DNA of 60,376 nucleotides from a bacterium (GTDB lineage: Bacteria > Zhuqueibacterota > Zhuqueibacteria > Residuimicrobiales > Residuimicrobiaceae). Position 1 is the first letter of the stretch; each line of letters starts with the position of its first letter. The notes below the pieces were generated by a model, which was not told the DNA's origin, made no database searches, and saw only the letters and a list, made by a program, of their open reading frames with translations. The translations under genes were made by a program, and so were the position numbers. The stretch spans positions 1 to 60,376 of the forward strand of contig JAKPUX010000180.1 in the NCBI GenBank assembly GCA_029554865.1, in the 5' to 3' direction. Of this stretch, positions 19,327 to 27,771 are shown in pieces.

Positions 19327-19368
19327 AATGAGGGTTTTTTCACGAATTCTGATTCTTTCAATCCCATG

Positions 19369-21259
19369 TTCGACAGTCATAGGCACATTTCAGGGTTTGC
19401 GGCATAGATAAAATTAATATTATCAGCAAAAGCGATCAGAAATAGTAGCATTTAACTAGGCACACGGAATATCATTTTATTATTGACAATTAATCATATA
19501 ATGTCTGTCTTTTAGGCATGTATATACGACAAATTACCCGGAAAAACAAGGACGGTTCAACCGTCACGTATGTCCAGCTCGCTCATAACGAGTGGAATAA
19601 TCAGCGCAAGCTCTGTACGGCCAAGGTGATTCATCACTTTGGCCGGCTCGAAAAGCTGGATATCGATCAGCTGCAGCGGCTGGTCAACAGTATCAAGCGG
19701 TTCCTCCCTCCTGAAGATGTATTAGAGTTGGAAGTACAGGAGGCAAACGCCGGCCGCCCCTTCAAATGGCTGTCACGACGTTCCTATGGCGGTATTTTTC
19801 TATTGTCGGCTCTTTGGCAACAACTGAATTTTCAAGGCCTTCTGGAAAAGCGAATCAAGGGCCGGGAATACACCACCGACATCGTACAAGCCGTTTTTGC
19901 CATGATTGCCAACCGCTGCCTCGCGCCAGCCAGCAAGCTGGCCATAAGCGAGTGGATCGAGAAAGATGTCTATTTGCCGCACCTGCCTGCAACCGGGGTT
20001 CAGGTTTTTTATCGGGCCATGGATTTTCTGCTGGAACATCAGAGTGAGCTGGAGCATGAAATCTATTGGGCTGTAGCCGATCTGCTGAGTCTTGAAGTCG
20101 ACCTTTTATTTTTTGATACCACCTCGGCCTACTTTGAGACCGAGGAAGTGACCGATCTGAAGCGATTTGGCTATTCCAAAGACAAGCGCTCAGACCTGCC
20201 GCAAGTAGTGATCGGACTGGCCGTCACCCGAAGCGGTATACCGGTCAAACATTGGGCGTTTCCTGGCAATACCTCGGATATGGATACCATTGCCATTGTG
20301 AAAAAGGATCTGGGGGCCTGGAAACTCAACCGCTGCCTCATGGTGCACGATCGCGGCATGTCCAGCGAGAGTAATCTCTCGATCCTTCAGCAAGGCGGCG
20401 GACACTATATCGTTGGCCGTAAAATGCGCTCCGGCGAGGCTGAGACCGATCAAGCCCTCAGCCAGAAAGGCCGCTATGCCGAGATTGAGCCCGGTCTTTT
20501 TGCCAAAGAAGCGGTGATCGGTAATGGCGAAAAGCGTAAGCGCTTCATCATTGCCAAAAACACCAGGGATGAAGAGCGCGATAAAGCCAAACGTGCCCAA
20601 TTGGCTGAGACCCTGCAACTCAAGCTCGACCAGCTCAACAGCCGAAAGGGCCCCTCACACAGCAAGGCTGTCTGTGAGCTGAAAGCTCACGCTCTCTACG
20701 GCAAATATATCAAAGAACTCGCTGATGGGCGCTTGAAGATAGTCCAAAGCCGCCTCGATCAGGAAAGTCATTATGATGGCAAATATCTGATCGAAACCAG
20801 TGATGACACGCTCAGTCTGCGCGATATCGTGCTAGGCTATAAACAACTCTATGACATTGAGCGCGCTTTTCGTACCCTGAAAACAGAGATGGATCTGCAG
20901 CCCAATTATCATAGCCGGGATGACCGGATCCGCTGCCATATCTTTCTCTGCTTTATGGCCTTGACCATGGTGCGGATCATTGAGAACAAGACCGGAAAAA
21001 CCTGGAATAGCATCCGCAAAGAGATGGACCGGTGGCATTACGGCGAATTTATCATTGAGTCGAAAAAAATTGGTCAATTCTCTGAATTAACTGATAAGCA
21101 GAGAAATATACTTAACTCATTAAATATCATAGAACCTGACTACTCGATAGGCATACAGAAGGCCTGAAAACATAGATACACGCCTATACCTGGTGCATAA
21201 GGGATAACTCTATATATTTATATCTATTATGCACTTTTTATTTACCTATGACTGTCGAA
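19369..21259 (+). mobile_element. IS1634-family insertion sequence with 15-bp perfect inverted repeats
   Basis: The element is bounded by the inverted repeats TTCGACAGTCATAGG (19369-19383) and CCTATGACTGTCGAA (21245-21259), a perfect 15-bp match, and encloses one full-length transposase. The length is 1891 bases. A further internal 8-bp hairpin (GTGCATAA at 21193, TTATGCAC at 21227) lies between the transposase stop and the right end. No short direct repeat is visible at the two outer flanks (left flank ends CCCATG, right flank begins GACAGG), so the flanks may have recombined after insertion. Confidence 0.85.
19518..21167 (+). CDS. IS1634-family transposase
   Basis: This 549-residue DDE transposase has an N-terminal region (YIRQITRKNKDGSTVTYVQL) and core typical of IS1634 within the IS4-like superfamily. 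The likely catalytic residues are Asp200 (FFDTTSAYFE), Asp278 (MVHDRGMSSE) and Glu448 (YDIERAFRTLKTEMDL), in the expected order and spacing for an intact enzyme. There is no frameshift or internal stop, so it may be active. No clear ribosome site precedes the ATG. The upstream region has TTGACA and TATAAT, but only 8 bases apart, so a standard promoter is not assembled inside the element. Confidence 0.92.
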   Translation: MYIRQITRKNKDGSTVTYVQLAHNEWNNQRKLCTAKVIHHFGRLEKLDIDQLQRLVNSIKRFLPPEDVLELEVQEANAGRPFKWLSRRSYGGIFLLSALWQQLNFQGLLEKRIKGREYTTDIVQAVFAMIANRCLAPASKLAISEWIEKDVYLPHLPATGVQVFYRAMDFLLEHQSELEHEIYWAVADLLSLEVDLLFFDTTSAYFETEEVTDLKRFGYSKDKRSDLPQVVIGLAVTRSGIPVKHWAFPGNTSDMDTIAIVKKDLGAWKLNRCLMVHDRGMSSESNLSILQQGGGHYIVGRKMRSGEAETDQALSQKGRYAEIEPGLFAKEAVIGNGEKRKRFIIAKNTRDEERDKAKRAQLAETLQLKLDQLNSRKGPSHSKAVCELKAHALYGKYIKELADGRLKIVQSRLDQESHYDGKYLIETSDDTLSLRDIVLGYKQLYDIERAFRTLKTEMDLQPNYHSRDDRIRCHIFLCFMALTMVRIIENKTGKTWNSIRKEMDRWHYGEFIIESKKIGQFSELTDKQRNILNSLNIIEPDYSIGIQKA

Positions 21260-21488
21260 GACAGGTAGGTTTCTGTGCAAGTTGTTCCTGCAGAGATGTC
21301 GTCTGCGTACATACTTTTTCGATATTTTGCTTGATTTTCAGAGACTGATTGGCTAATTTCCCCGCAGGTAAGAGGCGATGAGGGAGTTGGAGATGATTCG
21401 TCGAGCTGAAAATTGTGAAATGGCGAGTTATCAGACGATTGACAGAGGATCATTCTCTCGATTTTGAGGCCCCCAGCAAAATCGGTTT

Positions 21489-21554
21489 ACCTCTCAGTGT
21501 TTACCTAAAAATACCTATTAGTCAAATCACCTATCAGTTCAAATTACCTTTCAG
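21489..21554. repeat. Short spaced direct repeats, consensus ACCTnTYAGT
   Basis: Four copies of ACCTnTYAGT occur at 21489 (ACCTCTCAGT), 21513 (ACCTATTAGT), 21529 (ACCTATCAGT) and 21545 (ACCTTTCAGT), with a partial copy ACCTAAAAAT at 21503. The last three are spaced exactly 16 bases apart. They lie just upstream of the HGSNAT-like gene and right of the IS element. They could be a multi-site operator or a remnant of a tandem repeat. The rest of the 311-base gap 21260-21570 is AT-rich and shows no gene. Confidence 0.6.
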
Positions 21555-21570
21555 TTAGTGTACAAACACC

Positions 21571-22704
21571 ATGAATGCAGAGAAAACCAATATAGCCAGG
21601 GCTGACTCAGGCAGGCTCAGCAGCCTCGATGCCCTGAGGGGATTTGACATGTTCTGGATAACGGGAGGGCAAAAGCTTGTCTTTGCCCTGGCAACGGTTA
21701 CCGGATGGCCCCTGTTTGAGTGGATGAACACCCAGATGCATCATGTGGAATGGAATGGATTCGCTTTCTACGATATGATCTTTCCTCTGTTCCTGTTCCT
21801 GGCCGGAGTTTCCATGCCATATTCCTTGGAAGCACGTCGTAACAGGGGCGAACCCAGGCGTAAGATTTATCTCCACGCACTGAAGCGAATGCTGGTGCTG
21901 GTGGTGCTGGGCATGCTTGTAAACCGTATACTGGAGCTTGATCCTGATAACCTTCGCTTTGCCAGTGTGCTCGGCAGGATCGGGATTGCATGGTTCCTGG
22001 CCGCAATGATAGTTCTTAATGCCGGACTCAGGTGGCAGGCAGCATGGTTCTGGGGTCTGTTGATACTATATTGCCTGCTGATGCTGCTTGTACCTGTACC
22101 GGGGTACGGAGCAGGCATGCTCACTCCGGAGGGTAATCTGGCCGGCTACATCGACAGGATGCTGCTGCCGGGAACAATGTATACGGAGTTTAATGAGCCT
22201 GAAGGGATTCTCAGCACCATTCCATCTATCTCCACCGCATTGCTGGGAGTTTTTGCCGGTCACCTGCTCCGTTTCGAGACCGGCAGGCTGAACGGCATGA
22301 AGAAAGCCCTGGTGCTATTCTGTGCAGGCATCCTCAGCCTCATTCTTGGAATGATCTGGGGGACCTTCTTTCCGATTAATAAGAACCTGTGGACCAGCTC
22401 TTTCGTGCTTTATGCCGGAGGCTTGAGCCTGATGCTGCTGGGTCTCTTCTACCTGGTCATTGATGTATGGAAAATGAGGAAATGGGCCTTCTTCTTTGTC
22501 GTCATCGGGATGAATTCAATTACAATATACGTGTTGCAGCACAGGATACTCAGGTTTGACATTATAAGGGATTTCTTTCTGAAAGGGATCCACGACATGT
22601 CACCGGCAGCATTGCAGCCATTCATAAGCTCCCTTGGCTATATTGCCGTGGTATGGCTCTTCCTTTGGTTCCTGTACCGTAACAGGATATTCCTAAAAGT
22701 CTGA
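21571..22704 (+). CDS. HGSNAT/NagX-like membrane acetyltransferase (DUF5009-type)
   Basis: This 377-residue polytopic membrane protein resembles heparan-alpha-glucosaminide N-acetyltransferase and bacterial NagX-type proteins. It starts with the family signature SLDALRGFDMFWI (residues 18-30). Then HHVEWNGFAFYDMIFPLFLF follows (from His57), where human HGSNAT has its active-site His in a matching HxxWxG...D..FP context. About ten hydrophobic helices follow. The known family transfers an acetyl group from cytoplasmic acetyl-CoA across the membrane to glucosamine. It is followed after 6 bases by a broken GH20 gene, a pairing consistent with amino-sugar use. No ribosome site is seen. Base use is less GC-rich than neighbouring chromosomal genes, suggesting acquisition from a Bacteroidetes-like source. 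Confidence 0.8.
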   Translation: MNAEKTNIARADSGRLSSLDALRGFDMFWITGGQKLVFALATVTGWPLFEWMNTQMHHVEWNGFAFYDMIFPLFLFLAGVSMPYSLEARRNRGEPRRKIYLHALKRMLVLVVLGMLVNRILELDPDNLRFASVLGRIGIAWFLAAMIVLNAGLRWQAAWFWGLLILYCLLMLLVPVPGYGAGMLTPEGNLAGYIDRMLLPGTMYTEFNEPEGILSTIPSISTALLGVFAGHLLRFETGRLNGMKKALVLFCAGILSLILGMIWGTFFPINKNLWTSSFVLYAGGLSLMLLGLFYLVIDVWKMRKWAFFFVVIGMNSITIYVLQHRILRFDIIRDFFLKGIHDMSPAALQPFISSLGYIAVVWLFLWFLYRNRIFLKV

Positions 22705-22710
22705 ACTGAA

Positions 22711-23630
22711 ATGAAAATCACCACACCCGGACAGATTGCAGGAGCAGCAATCATATTCCTTCTTATTACCGCGTTTGTTTCATGCTCACAAGGCGTAAAT
22801 CAGGCATATTATGAACCCCTATCCATGATCCCGGCTCCTGCTGCAACAGAAGCGGCGGCAGGGGAATTCCTGCTCAGGTCCGGAACAGGGATTTCAATAG
22901 ACCCTGCCTTCGAATCCTCCGGCGAGGTTGCCGATATGTTCAACGCTTTTCTAAAAAAGCATTATGGCAAAATCAGGGTTTCAGAACAGCAGAATCAAGG
23001 AGACGCCAACGTAATCTGGGCCAGGCATGACACCTGATTGAAAACCCTGAGGCTTACAGGCTTGCAGTAACCGGGGAGGGTATAATCATTGACGCCCGCG
23101 GCGATGCCGGACTTCTCTATGCTTTCCAGACCCTGATGCAGATCATCTTTCCATCGCAAAAGTGTGACAGGGGGACTGTGGCTGTCCCGTGTGTGAAAAT
23201 TGCGGATTCACCCCGGTACAGGTGGCGTGGCATGCACCTGAATGTCTCGCGACATTTCTTCCCGAAGGAGTTCATCTTTAAGATGCTTGACGCGATGGCT
23301 GTGCATAAGCTCAACACCTTCCACTGGCATCTGACCGATGACCAGGGATGGAGGATTGAGATTGAGAAGTATCCCGAGCTGGCCACTGTGGCTGCATGGA
23401 GGGATGAGACGCTGATCGGCTACGGCAGCGAGACGCCATGGGTATCTGACGGCACAAGATACGGAGGCTGTTGCACTCAGCAGGATGTGCGTGAGGTGGT
23501 GGAATATGCCCGCAAGCTGCACATCAACGTATTGCCGGAGATAGAGATGCCGGGTCATGCCGTGGCAGCATTGCAGGCTTTTCCGCAGCTCTTCTGCAAC
23601 GGAGGTGAACCTCCTCCCTTCAACAGGTGA
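22711..23630 (+). pseudogene. GH20 beta-N-acetylhexosaminidase, frameshifted and 3'-truncated
   Basis: The first frame (22711-23037) gives a lipoprotein-like signal (cysteine in TAFVSCSQ) and the start of a GH20 N-terminal domain. It stops at 23035-23037. Continuing in the neighbouring frame from about 23034 gives LIENPEAYRLAVTGEGIIID and then typical GH20 sequence: RYRWRGMHLNVSRHFFPKEF, NTFHWHLTDDQGWRIEIEKY, NVLPEIEMPGHAVAALQAFP. A single missing base near 23034 explains the break. The homology stops at about 23610, before the HxGGDE catalytic pair, so even without the frameshift the gene lacks its active site. The downstream sequence belongs to an unrelated truncated gene on the other strand. 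Confidence 0.88.
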
Positions 23631-23644
23631 AGGGTAGTGGAACG

Positions 23645-23973
23645 CTGGCCAGCTGCGATTGTAAAAACGGGCGCGGGCGCGGCACAAAAACATCCACCTT
23701 GAACATCGTTTCACGATGGATGATGTTGAAACTGGAATGCCGTTGAACTGATTCCGCAAGCATCTCATCGTCTGTGTAGAATTCATCTTGCAATGCCGTG
23801 ACAAACGGTTGCAGATGCTCCAGCCGCATGTCGGCTACGATATCTCAATCTTGCGTGGTTCGTACCATACCGTAAAGCGCTCTGGCTAGCGACCCTCCGA
23901 TAAGATAGGAAATTCCAAGCGATTCAAGAACCCCGGTTACATTGAACGTGACTTCAATCGGTTCATTTTGCAT
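23645..23973 (-). pseudogene. Nucleotidyltransferase (AbiEii-like) fragment with in-frame TGA
   Basis: Reading on the minus strand from ATG 23973, MQNEPIEVTFNVTGVLESLG and LIGGSLARALYGMVRTTQD lead to a TGA. The same frame continues directly with DIVADMRLEHLQPFVTAL and IIHRETMFKVDVFVPRPRPF. The IGGSLA...GMxRTTxDxD pattern is the active-site region of small nucleotidyltransferases annotated near AbiEii toxins. A one-base change (for example TTA to TGA) would explain the stop. Homology appears to end near 23648, where the broken GH20 gene begins on the other strand, so the C-terminal part is also lost. The start overlaps the upstream partner gene by 11 bases. Confidence 0.72.
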
Positions 23974-24184
23974 GGTTGTTTTCCCCATACACTTTGCGTG
24001 CGGATTCTTCTCCCAATGATAGGCCAGCCAACCTGCAATGGATTTCAGCTTCACTGGCCTGGGGAGTTCGCATGCGCAGACCCGCTAACGCGAGTATTTG
24101 TGCCGATTTGTTGAGCTGCACCGGCATCTTCATTTTGCGAGTCGGGCTGGCCTGCCGCCACAGTTGAATTTGCAGAGCTTCCAT
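23963..24184 (-). CDS. Small partner protein of the nucleotidyltransferase
   Basis: This 73-residue protein contains LWRQASPTRKMKMPVQLNK, LALAGLRMRTPQASEAEIH and AGLSLGEESARKVYGE. Proteins of this pattern are commonly encoded just upstream of AbiEii-like nucleotidyltransferases, and here its stop overlaps that gene's start by 11 bases. It is uncharacterised; a helical, possibly antitoxin-like or accessory role is only a guess. The frame upstream of the chosen ATG is closed, so the start is uncertain. The 190 bases to NhaA (24185-24376) contain nothing I recognise. Confidence 0.6.
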   Translation of the reverse strand: MEALQIQLWRQASPTRKMKMPVQLNKSAQILALAGLRMRTPQASEAEIHCRLAGLSLGEESARKVYGENNHAK

Positions 24185-24376
24185 TTTTGGACAAGTTCAG
24201 GGAATAAGGCGCTCATTGCTTGCAGCCCTTCATAAAGGCCAGAACAGTGGTGATACGATTGTGCTCCTTGACGCGTTTTCAGTAATTTTGTAGCAAACGC
24301 CACACCCGTCATTCGTCAGCTTGACACCGTTCGAAGTATAGCGTGTGTGCTCCTGCGCCCGCTTGGGGTGAAAGTC

Positions 24377-25570
24377 TCAGCTTGATGGTGCAGCGGGTTT
24401 GGTCGCCAGACGCAGAATCCAGTAGCCATACAGGCCGGAGGCCAGGGAACCCGCCAAAATGCCCAGGCGCTCGTCGATGAGCAGGTTTGCGCCGGTTTCC
24501 TCAAATGCAAGGGAGCCGATGAACAAGCTCATGGTAAAACCGATTCCGCACAGAATGGCTGTGCCATAAAAGGAGAGCCAGGTTGCCCGGGTTGGCAGCT
24601 CGGCCACTCCCCACTTGATCCCCAGCCAGCAAAAGACAAAGACGCCCAATTGTTTGCCGAAAAACAAACCGAGGGCAATCCCGAGCGGAATGGGATGAGC
24701 CACCTGTTCCCAGCCCATGCCGGAGAAACGGATGCCGGAATTGCAGAAAGCGAATAAGGGCATAATGATAAAGGCCACTGCGCCATGCAGATCGTGCTCG
24801 AGGCTTTGCAGCGGAGATGATTCAGAGGGCGCGGTGGATTTAATGGGGATGAAAATGGCCAGCAGGATGCCCGCCAGCGTGGCGTGCACGCCCGACTTGA
24901 GCAGCGCGATCCACATAATGACACCGATGGTCAAGTAAATGCTTTTCTGTGCAATGCCGCGACGGTTGAGGACAAAAAGAACAAGCAGGCACGCGCCGGT
25001 GACTATGAGGGCGGCAAAGGAGATCTTGCTGGTATAAAAGAAAGCGATGATGATAATGGCGCCGATATCATCAAAGATGGCCAGGGAGGTGAGGAAAATC
25101 TTCAGTCCGACTGGCACCCGGGAGCCCAGCAGGGCAAGCACGCCCAGGGCAAAGGCGATGTCGGTGGCAGCCGGGATGGCCCAGCCCTGCAGGGCAATGG
25201 GATCCCGGGCATTGAAAATAATATAGATGGCCGCAGGGATGAGCATGCCGCCGAGAGCGCCCAAACCCGGCAGGACGACCTTTTTCCTGCTTGACAACTC
25301 GCCCTGCAAAAATTCGCGTTTCAGCTCCAGGCCCACAAGAAGGAAGAAGATGGCCATGAGGCCGTCGTTGACCCAAAGCAGCAGTGGCTTGGCGATTTCC
25401 AGACTTCCCACCTGCACCTCAAGCGGCATCTCCAGCAGCCGGCGGTAGAGGGCATAGAGCGGCGAATTGGCGGCAGCGATGGCCAGCACGGCAAAGAGCA
25501 CCAACAAGATGCCGCCGGCCGCTTCCTGCTTGAGAAACCTTCGTATAAAGGAATCAGTTGCGCTTGTCAT
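24377..25570 (-). CDS. nhaA: Na+/H+ antiporter NhaA
   Basis: This 397-residue inner-membrane protein has about twelve hydrophobic segments and the NhaA signatures: LLLWVNDGLMAIFFLLVGLE, WAIPAATDIAFALGVLALLG, and the ion-binding aspartate pair in TSLAIFDDIGAI. SGVHATLAGILLA and CGIGFTMSLFIGSLAF are also family-typical. It exchanges sodium for protons and supports pH and salt tolerance. I chose the ATG at 25570 (MTSATDSFIRRF) because GGGAG lies six bases upstream; the frame is open further to 25642. It is the last gene in a run of minus-strand genes but is separated from the next by 98 bases. Confidence 0.92.
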   Translation of the reverse strand: MTSATDSFIRRFLKQEAAGGILLVLFAVLAIAAANSPLYALYRRLLEMPLEVQVGSLEIAKPLLLWVNDGLMAIFFLLVGLELKREFLQGELSSRKKVVLPGLGALGGMLIPAAIYIIFNARDPIALQGWAIPAATDIAFALGVLALLGSRVPVGLKIFLTSLAIFDDIGAIIIIAFFYTSKISFAALIVTGACLLVLFVLNRRGIAQKSIYLTIGVIMWIALLKSGVHATLAGILLAIFIPIKSTAPSESSPLQSLEHDLHGAVAFIIMPLFAFCNSGIRFSGMGWEQVAHPIPLGIALGLFFGKQLGVFVFCWLGIKWGVAELPTRATWLSFYGTAILCGIGFTMSLFIGSLAFEETGANLLIDERLGILAGSLASGLYGYWILRLATKPAAPSS

Positions 25571-25668
25571 AATGGCTCCCGTTGTCTGCATTTCGAGGCG
25601 TGCCAAAGGCTTTTCCTCCGGCGGATATTTACCCCCCGGCAAAAAAAAATCACTCAGTACCAGTCCTG

Positions 25669-26334
25669 TCAGGTATCAGTTATTATTAACCGGTCACCCG
25701 GCTCATTGATGTTTTTCAGGATGCCTGCATCCCCGGCCTCGACCCGGATTAGCTCTGTGCCGGCACCACGCAAAAGATCGCGCAGGGAGGCGCCGGGCTC
25801 TGCTGCCAAAATCGCCTCAGAGAGAGCGATGGGAACGACGACGGGATGGCCCGGCCGGCCATTGTATACAGGCTTGATGATCGCACCGGGATTTTGCCCA
25901 CAGGCCTGCTTGAGCAGGAGGTAGGTCGAAAGGGCGACGAAAGGATGGTCGACCGGTACGATGAATAGCCCTGTGCAGGCCCGCAGCGCGGCAATCCCCA
26001 GCTGTACTGAAGAGAGCATTCCCTGCTCCGGATGGGGATTGACCAGCAGGGTCGTTTCCTGCCGGAGGGCTGGCGCCGGTTTCGGCCGGCGATCAGGCCT
26101 TCCGCTTTTTCCCGCGAGCAGATGGCACGCCCACGCCTTCTCCTCCGCAGCGACCACCACTGCCACCGGCGCGACCTCCGCCTGCCCGAGCAGCTCCAGA
26201 ATTATCTCCAGATAGCTTTTTCCCGCCGATTCCAGGCGCAGTTTTGGGGTGCCGATGCGGCGGCCGCTCCCGGCCGCCAGGATCACTGCGCCGATGGCGC
26301 CGGGGCTTTCCTCAGGAATTGGCGATCTCTCCAT
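25669..26334 (-). CDS. MocA/MobA-like molybdenum cofactor nucleotidyltransferase
   Basis: This 221-residue protein has the NTP-transferase signature VILAAGSGRRIGTPKL near the N-terminus, then IVPVDHPFVALSTYLLL and NGRPGHPVVVPIALSEAIL. This matches the MocA group that converts Mo-pterin to the cytosine or guanine dinucleotide form required by many molybdenum hydroxylases. The ATG at 26334 follows GGAG and lies inside the end of the PLP-enzyme gene (23-base overlap), so it is translationally coupled. Its place in a cluster with xanthine dehydrogenase-type subunits supports a cofactor role for that enzyme. Confidence 0.85.
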   Translation of the reverse strand: MERSPIPEESPGAIGAVILAAGSGRRIGTPKLRLESAGKSYLEIILELLGQAEVAPVAVVVAAEEKAWACHLLAGKSGRPDRRPKPAPALRQETTLLVNPHPEQGMLSSVQLGIAALRACTGLFIVPVDHPFVALSTYLLLKQACGQNPGAIIKPVYNGRPGHPVVVPIALSEAILAAEPGASLRDLLRGAGTELIRVEAGDAGILKNINEPGDRLIITDT

Positions 26335-27763
26335 TGAACTCCACAATCAGCTCGTCGAAATAATCCACCTCATCCTCGAACAGCGCCCGCCAGTACTCCG
26401 GATCCCACTGGGCGTTGAGCTCCTCGCTGCTCTTGCCCTGCTGCTCCACCCAGGTATAGTATTTGAGATTATGGATCGCCTTGCGGTCAGTATAGGTCAA
26501 CTCCCTGAAATAGTCGACCGACTGATGAGCCAGGGGACCGGCGTGGTCGCGCAGGGCGTCATCGCGTCGGTAGGCCCCGCACGCGGCGGCCAGTTCGGTC
26601 AGCCTCGAGCGGTACATTTCGGCGGAATCGGTAAAAATGGTCAGGATGACTTCATCCCCGCCGAGCTCCCAGTATTTGGCGCTCTTGATGGCGGCAAGGA
26701 GATTGGCGATGGAGGAGATGCCGAGCAGGGGCAGGCTCTGGATGAGGTTGGGGTCAAGGCCGGTTTCGGCGAGGTATTCCTGTCCCGCCGGCTCGTTGAA
26801 GAGGCGGAGCAGGCGCATGCAGTCCTCATCGTCTATCGCCGCTACGGCATCTGTGTTGCGAACGTTGTGCACCCAGGGCACATGCTTGTCGCCGATTCCC
26901 TCGATGCGGTGGCCGCCGAAGCCGTTCACGAGCAGGGTGGGGCACTGCAGGGCCTCGCTCGCCACCACCTTGAGCCCGGGGTGCTGCTTCTTGAGATAAT
27001 CCCCGGTCGCGATGGTGCCGGCCGATCCCGTCGCCGAAATAAAGGCGGCCGGGCGGAGGGCTCCATTCAGGTCCGCGAGCACCTCGTCAAAAGCCGGTCC
27101 GGTGACGGCGTAATGGAAGATCGGATTGCCAAATTCATCGAACTGGTTAAGGATGACGTTGAGGGGATCGCGGCGCAGTTCGTGGCACTTGTCATAGATC
27201 TCCTTGACGTTCGACTCGCAGCCCGGGGTGGCAATCACTTCGGCGCCGATCTCGCGCAGCCAGTCAAAGCGCTCCCGCGACATCTCCTCGGGGAGGATGG
27301 CCACCGCGGTGCAGCCGAGCAGGGCGCAGTCAAAAGCCCCGCCGCGGCAGTAATTGCCGGTCGAGGGCCAGACCGCCTTGTGTACTTCCGGGTCGAATTC
27401 GCCGCTGACCAGGCGCGGCACCAGACAGCCAAAGGCCGCACCGACCTTGTGCGCCCCGGTCGGAAAATACTGGCCCACCAGTCCGATGATGCGCGCCTTC
27501 ACCCCGCTCAGGGCCGGGGGAATCTCCAGATAATTGACTCCGCCGAAGAGTCCGGTGCGGATATCGTTCTTCCAGCTGATGCGGTAAAGGTTGAGAGGAT
27601 TGATATCCCAGAGACCAACCGGCTGCAGCCGCTCCATAAAGCTGGCTGGCAGCTCCGGCTGGCGGAGCTGCCGAAAGGTGGGGATGGTGATGCCGAGCCG
27701 CTTGCAGCGCGCGGCGGTTTTACGGATGATCTCGGGGTGCAGCTCTTTGATGATTTGCGACAT
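26312..27763 (-). CDS. PLP-dependent lyase/synthase (cysteine synthase/tryptophan synthase beta fold)
   Basis: This 483-residue fold-type II PLP enzyme has the Schiff-base lysine Lys106 in PTGAHKVGAA, the phosphate/carboxylate-binding loop STGNYCRGGAFDCALLG (from about residue 134), and a C-terminal glycine-rich TGSAGTIATGDYL. It is longer than cysteine synthases (~310) and diaminopropionate ammonia-lyase YgeX (~400), with a C-terminal extension of about 130 residues. It is not YgeX-like in sequence, but it occupies the place next to ygeW where E. coli has YgeX. I infer that it handles an amino acid released during purine or hydantoin breakdown. AGGAGC precedes the ATG, overlapping the YgeW stop. 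Confidence 0.8.
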   Translation of the reverse strand: MSQIIKELHPEIIRKTAARCKRLGITIPTFRQLRQPELPASFMERLQPVGLWDINPLNLYRISWKNDIRTGLFGGVNYLEIPPALSGVKARIIGLVGQYFPTGAHKVGAAFGCLVPRLVSGEFDPEVHKAVWPSTGNYCRGGAFDCALLGCTAVAILPEEMSRERFDWLREIGAEVIATPGCESNVKEIYDKCHELRRDPLNVILNQFDEFGNPIFHYAVTGPAFDEVLADLNGALRPAAFISATGSAGTIATGDYLKKQHPGLKVVASEALQCPTLLVNGFGGHRIEGIGDKHVPWVHNVRNTDAVAAIDDEDCMRLLRLFNEPAGQEYLAETGLDPNLIQSLPLLGISSIANLLAAIKSAKYWELGGDEVILTIFTDSAEMYRSRLTELAAACGAYRRDDALRDHAGPLAHQSVDYFRELTYTDRKAIHNLKYYTWVEQQGKSSEELNAQWDPEYWRALFEDEVDYFDELIVEFNGEIANS

Positions 27764-27771
27764 GACAGCTC

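Noticed and set aside
19483-19502. TTGACA and TATAAT before the IS transposase as a promoter
   Set aside because: The two boxes are only 8 bases apart, far from the 16-18 needed; at most an extended -10 could act alone.
21489-21554. CRISPR-like array
   Set aside because: Repeats are 10 bases with 6-base gaps and diverged, with no cas genes; far too short for a CRISPR.
23620-23829. Separate 69-codon minus-strand gene
   Set aside because: It is in the same frame as the nucleotidyltransferase fragment upstream and simply continues it after the in-frame TGA.
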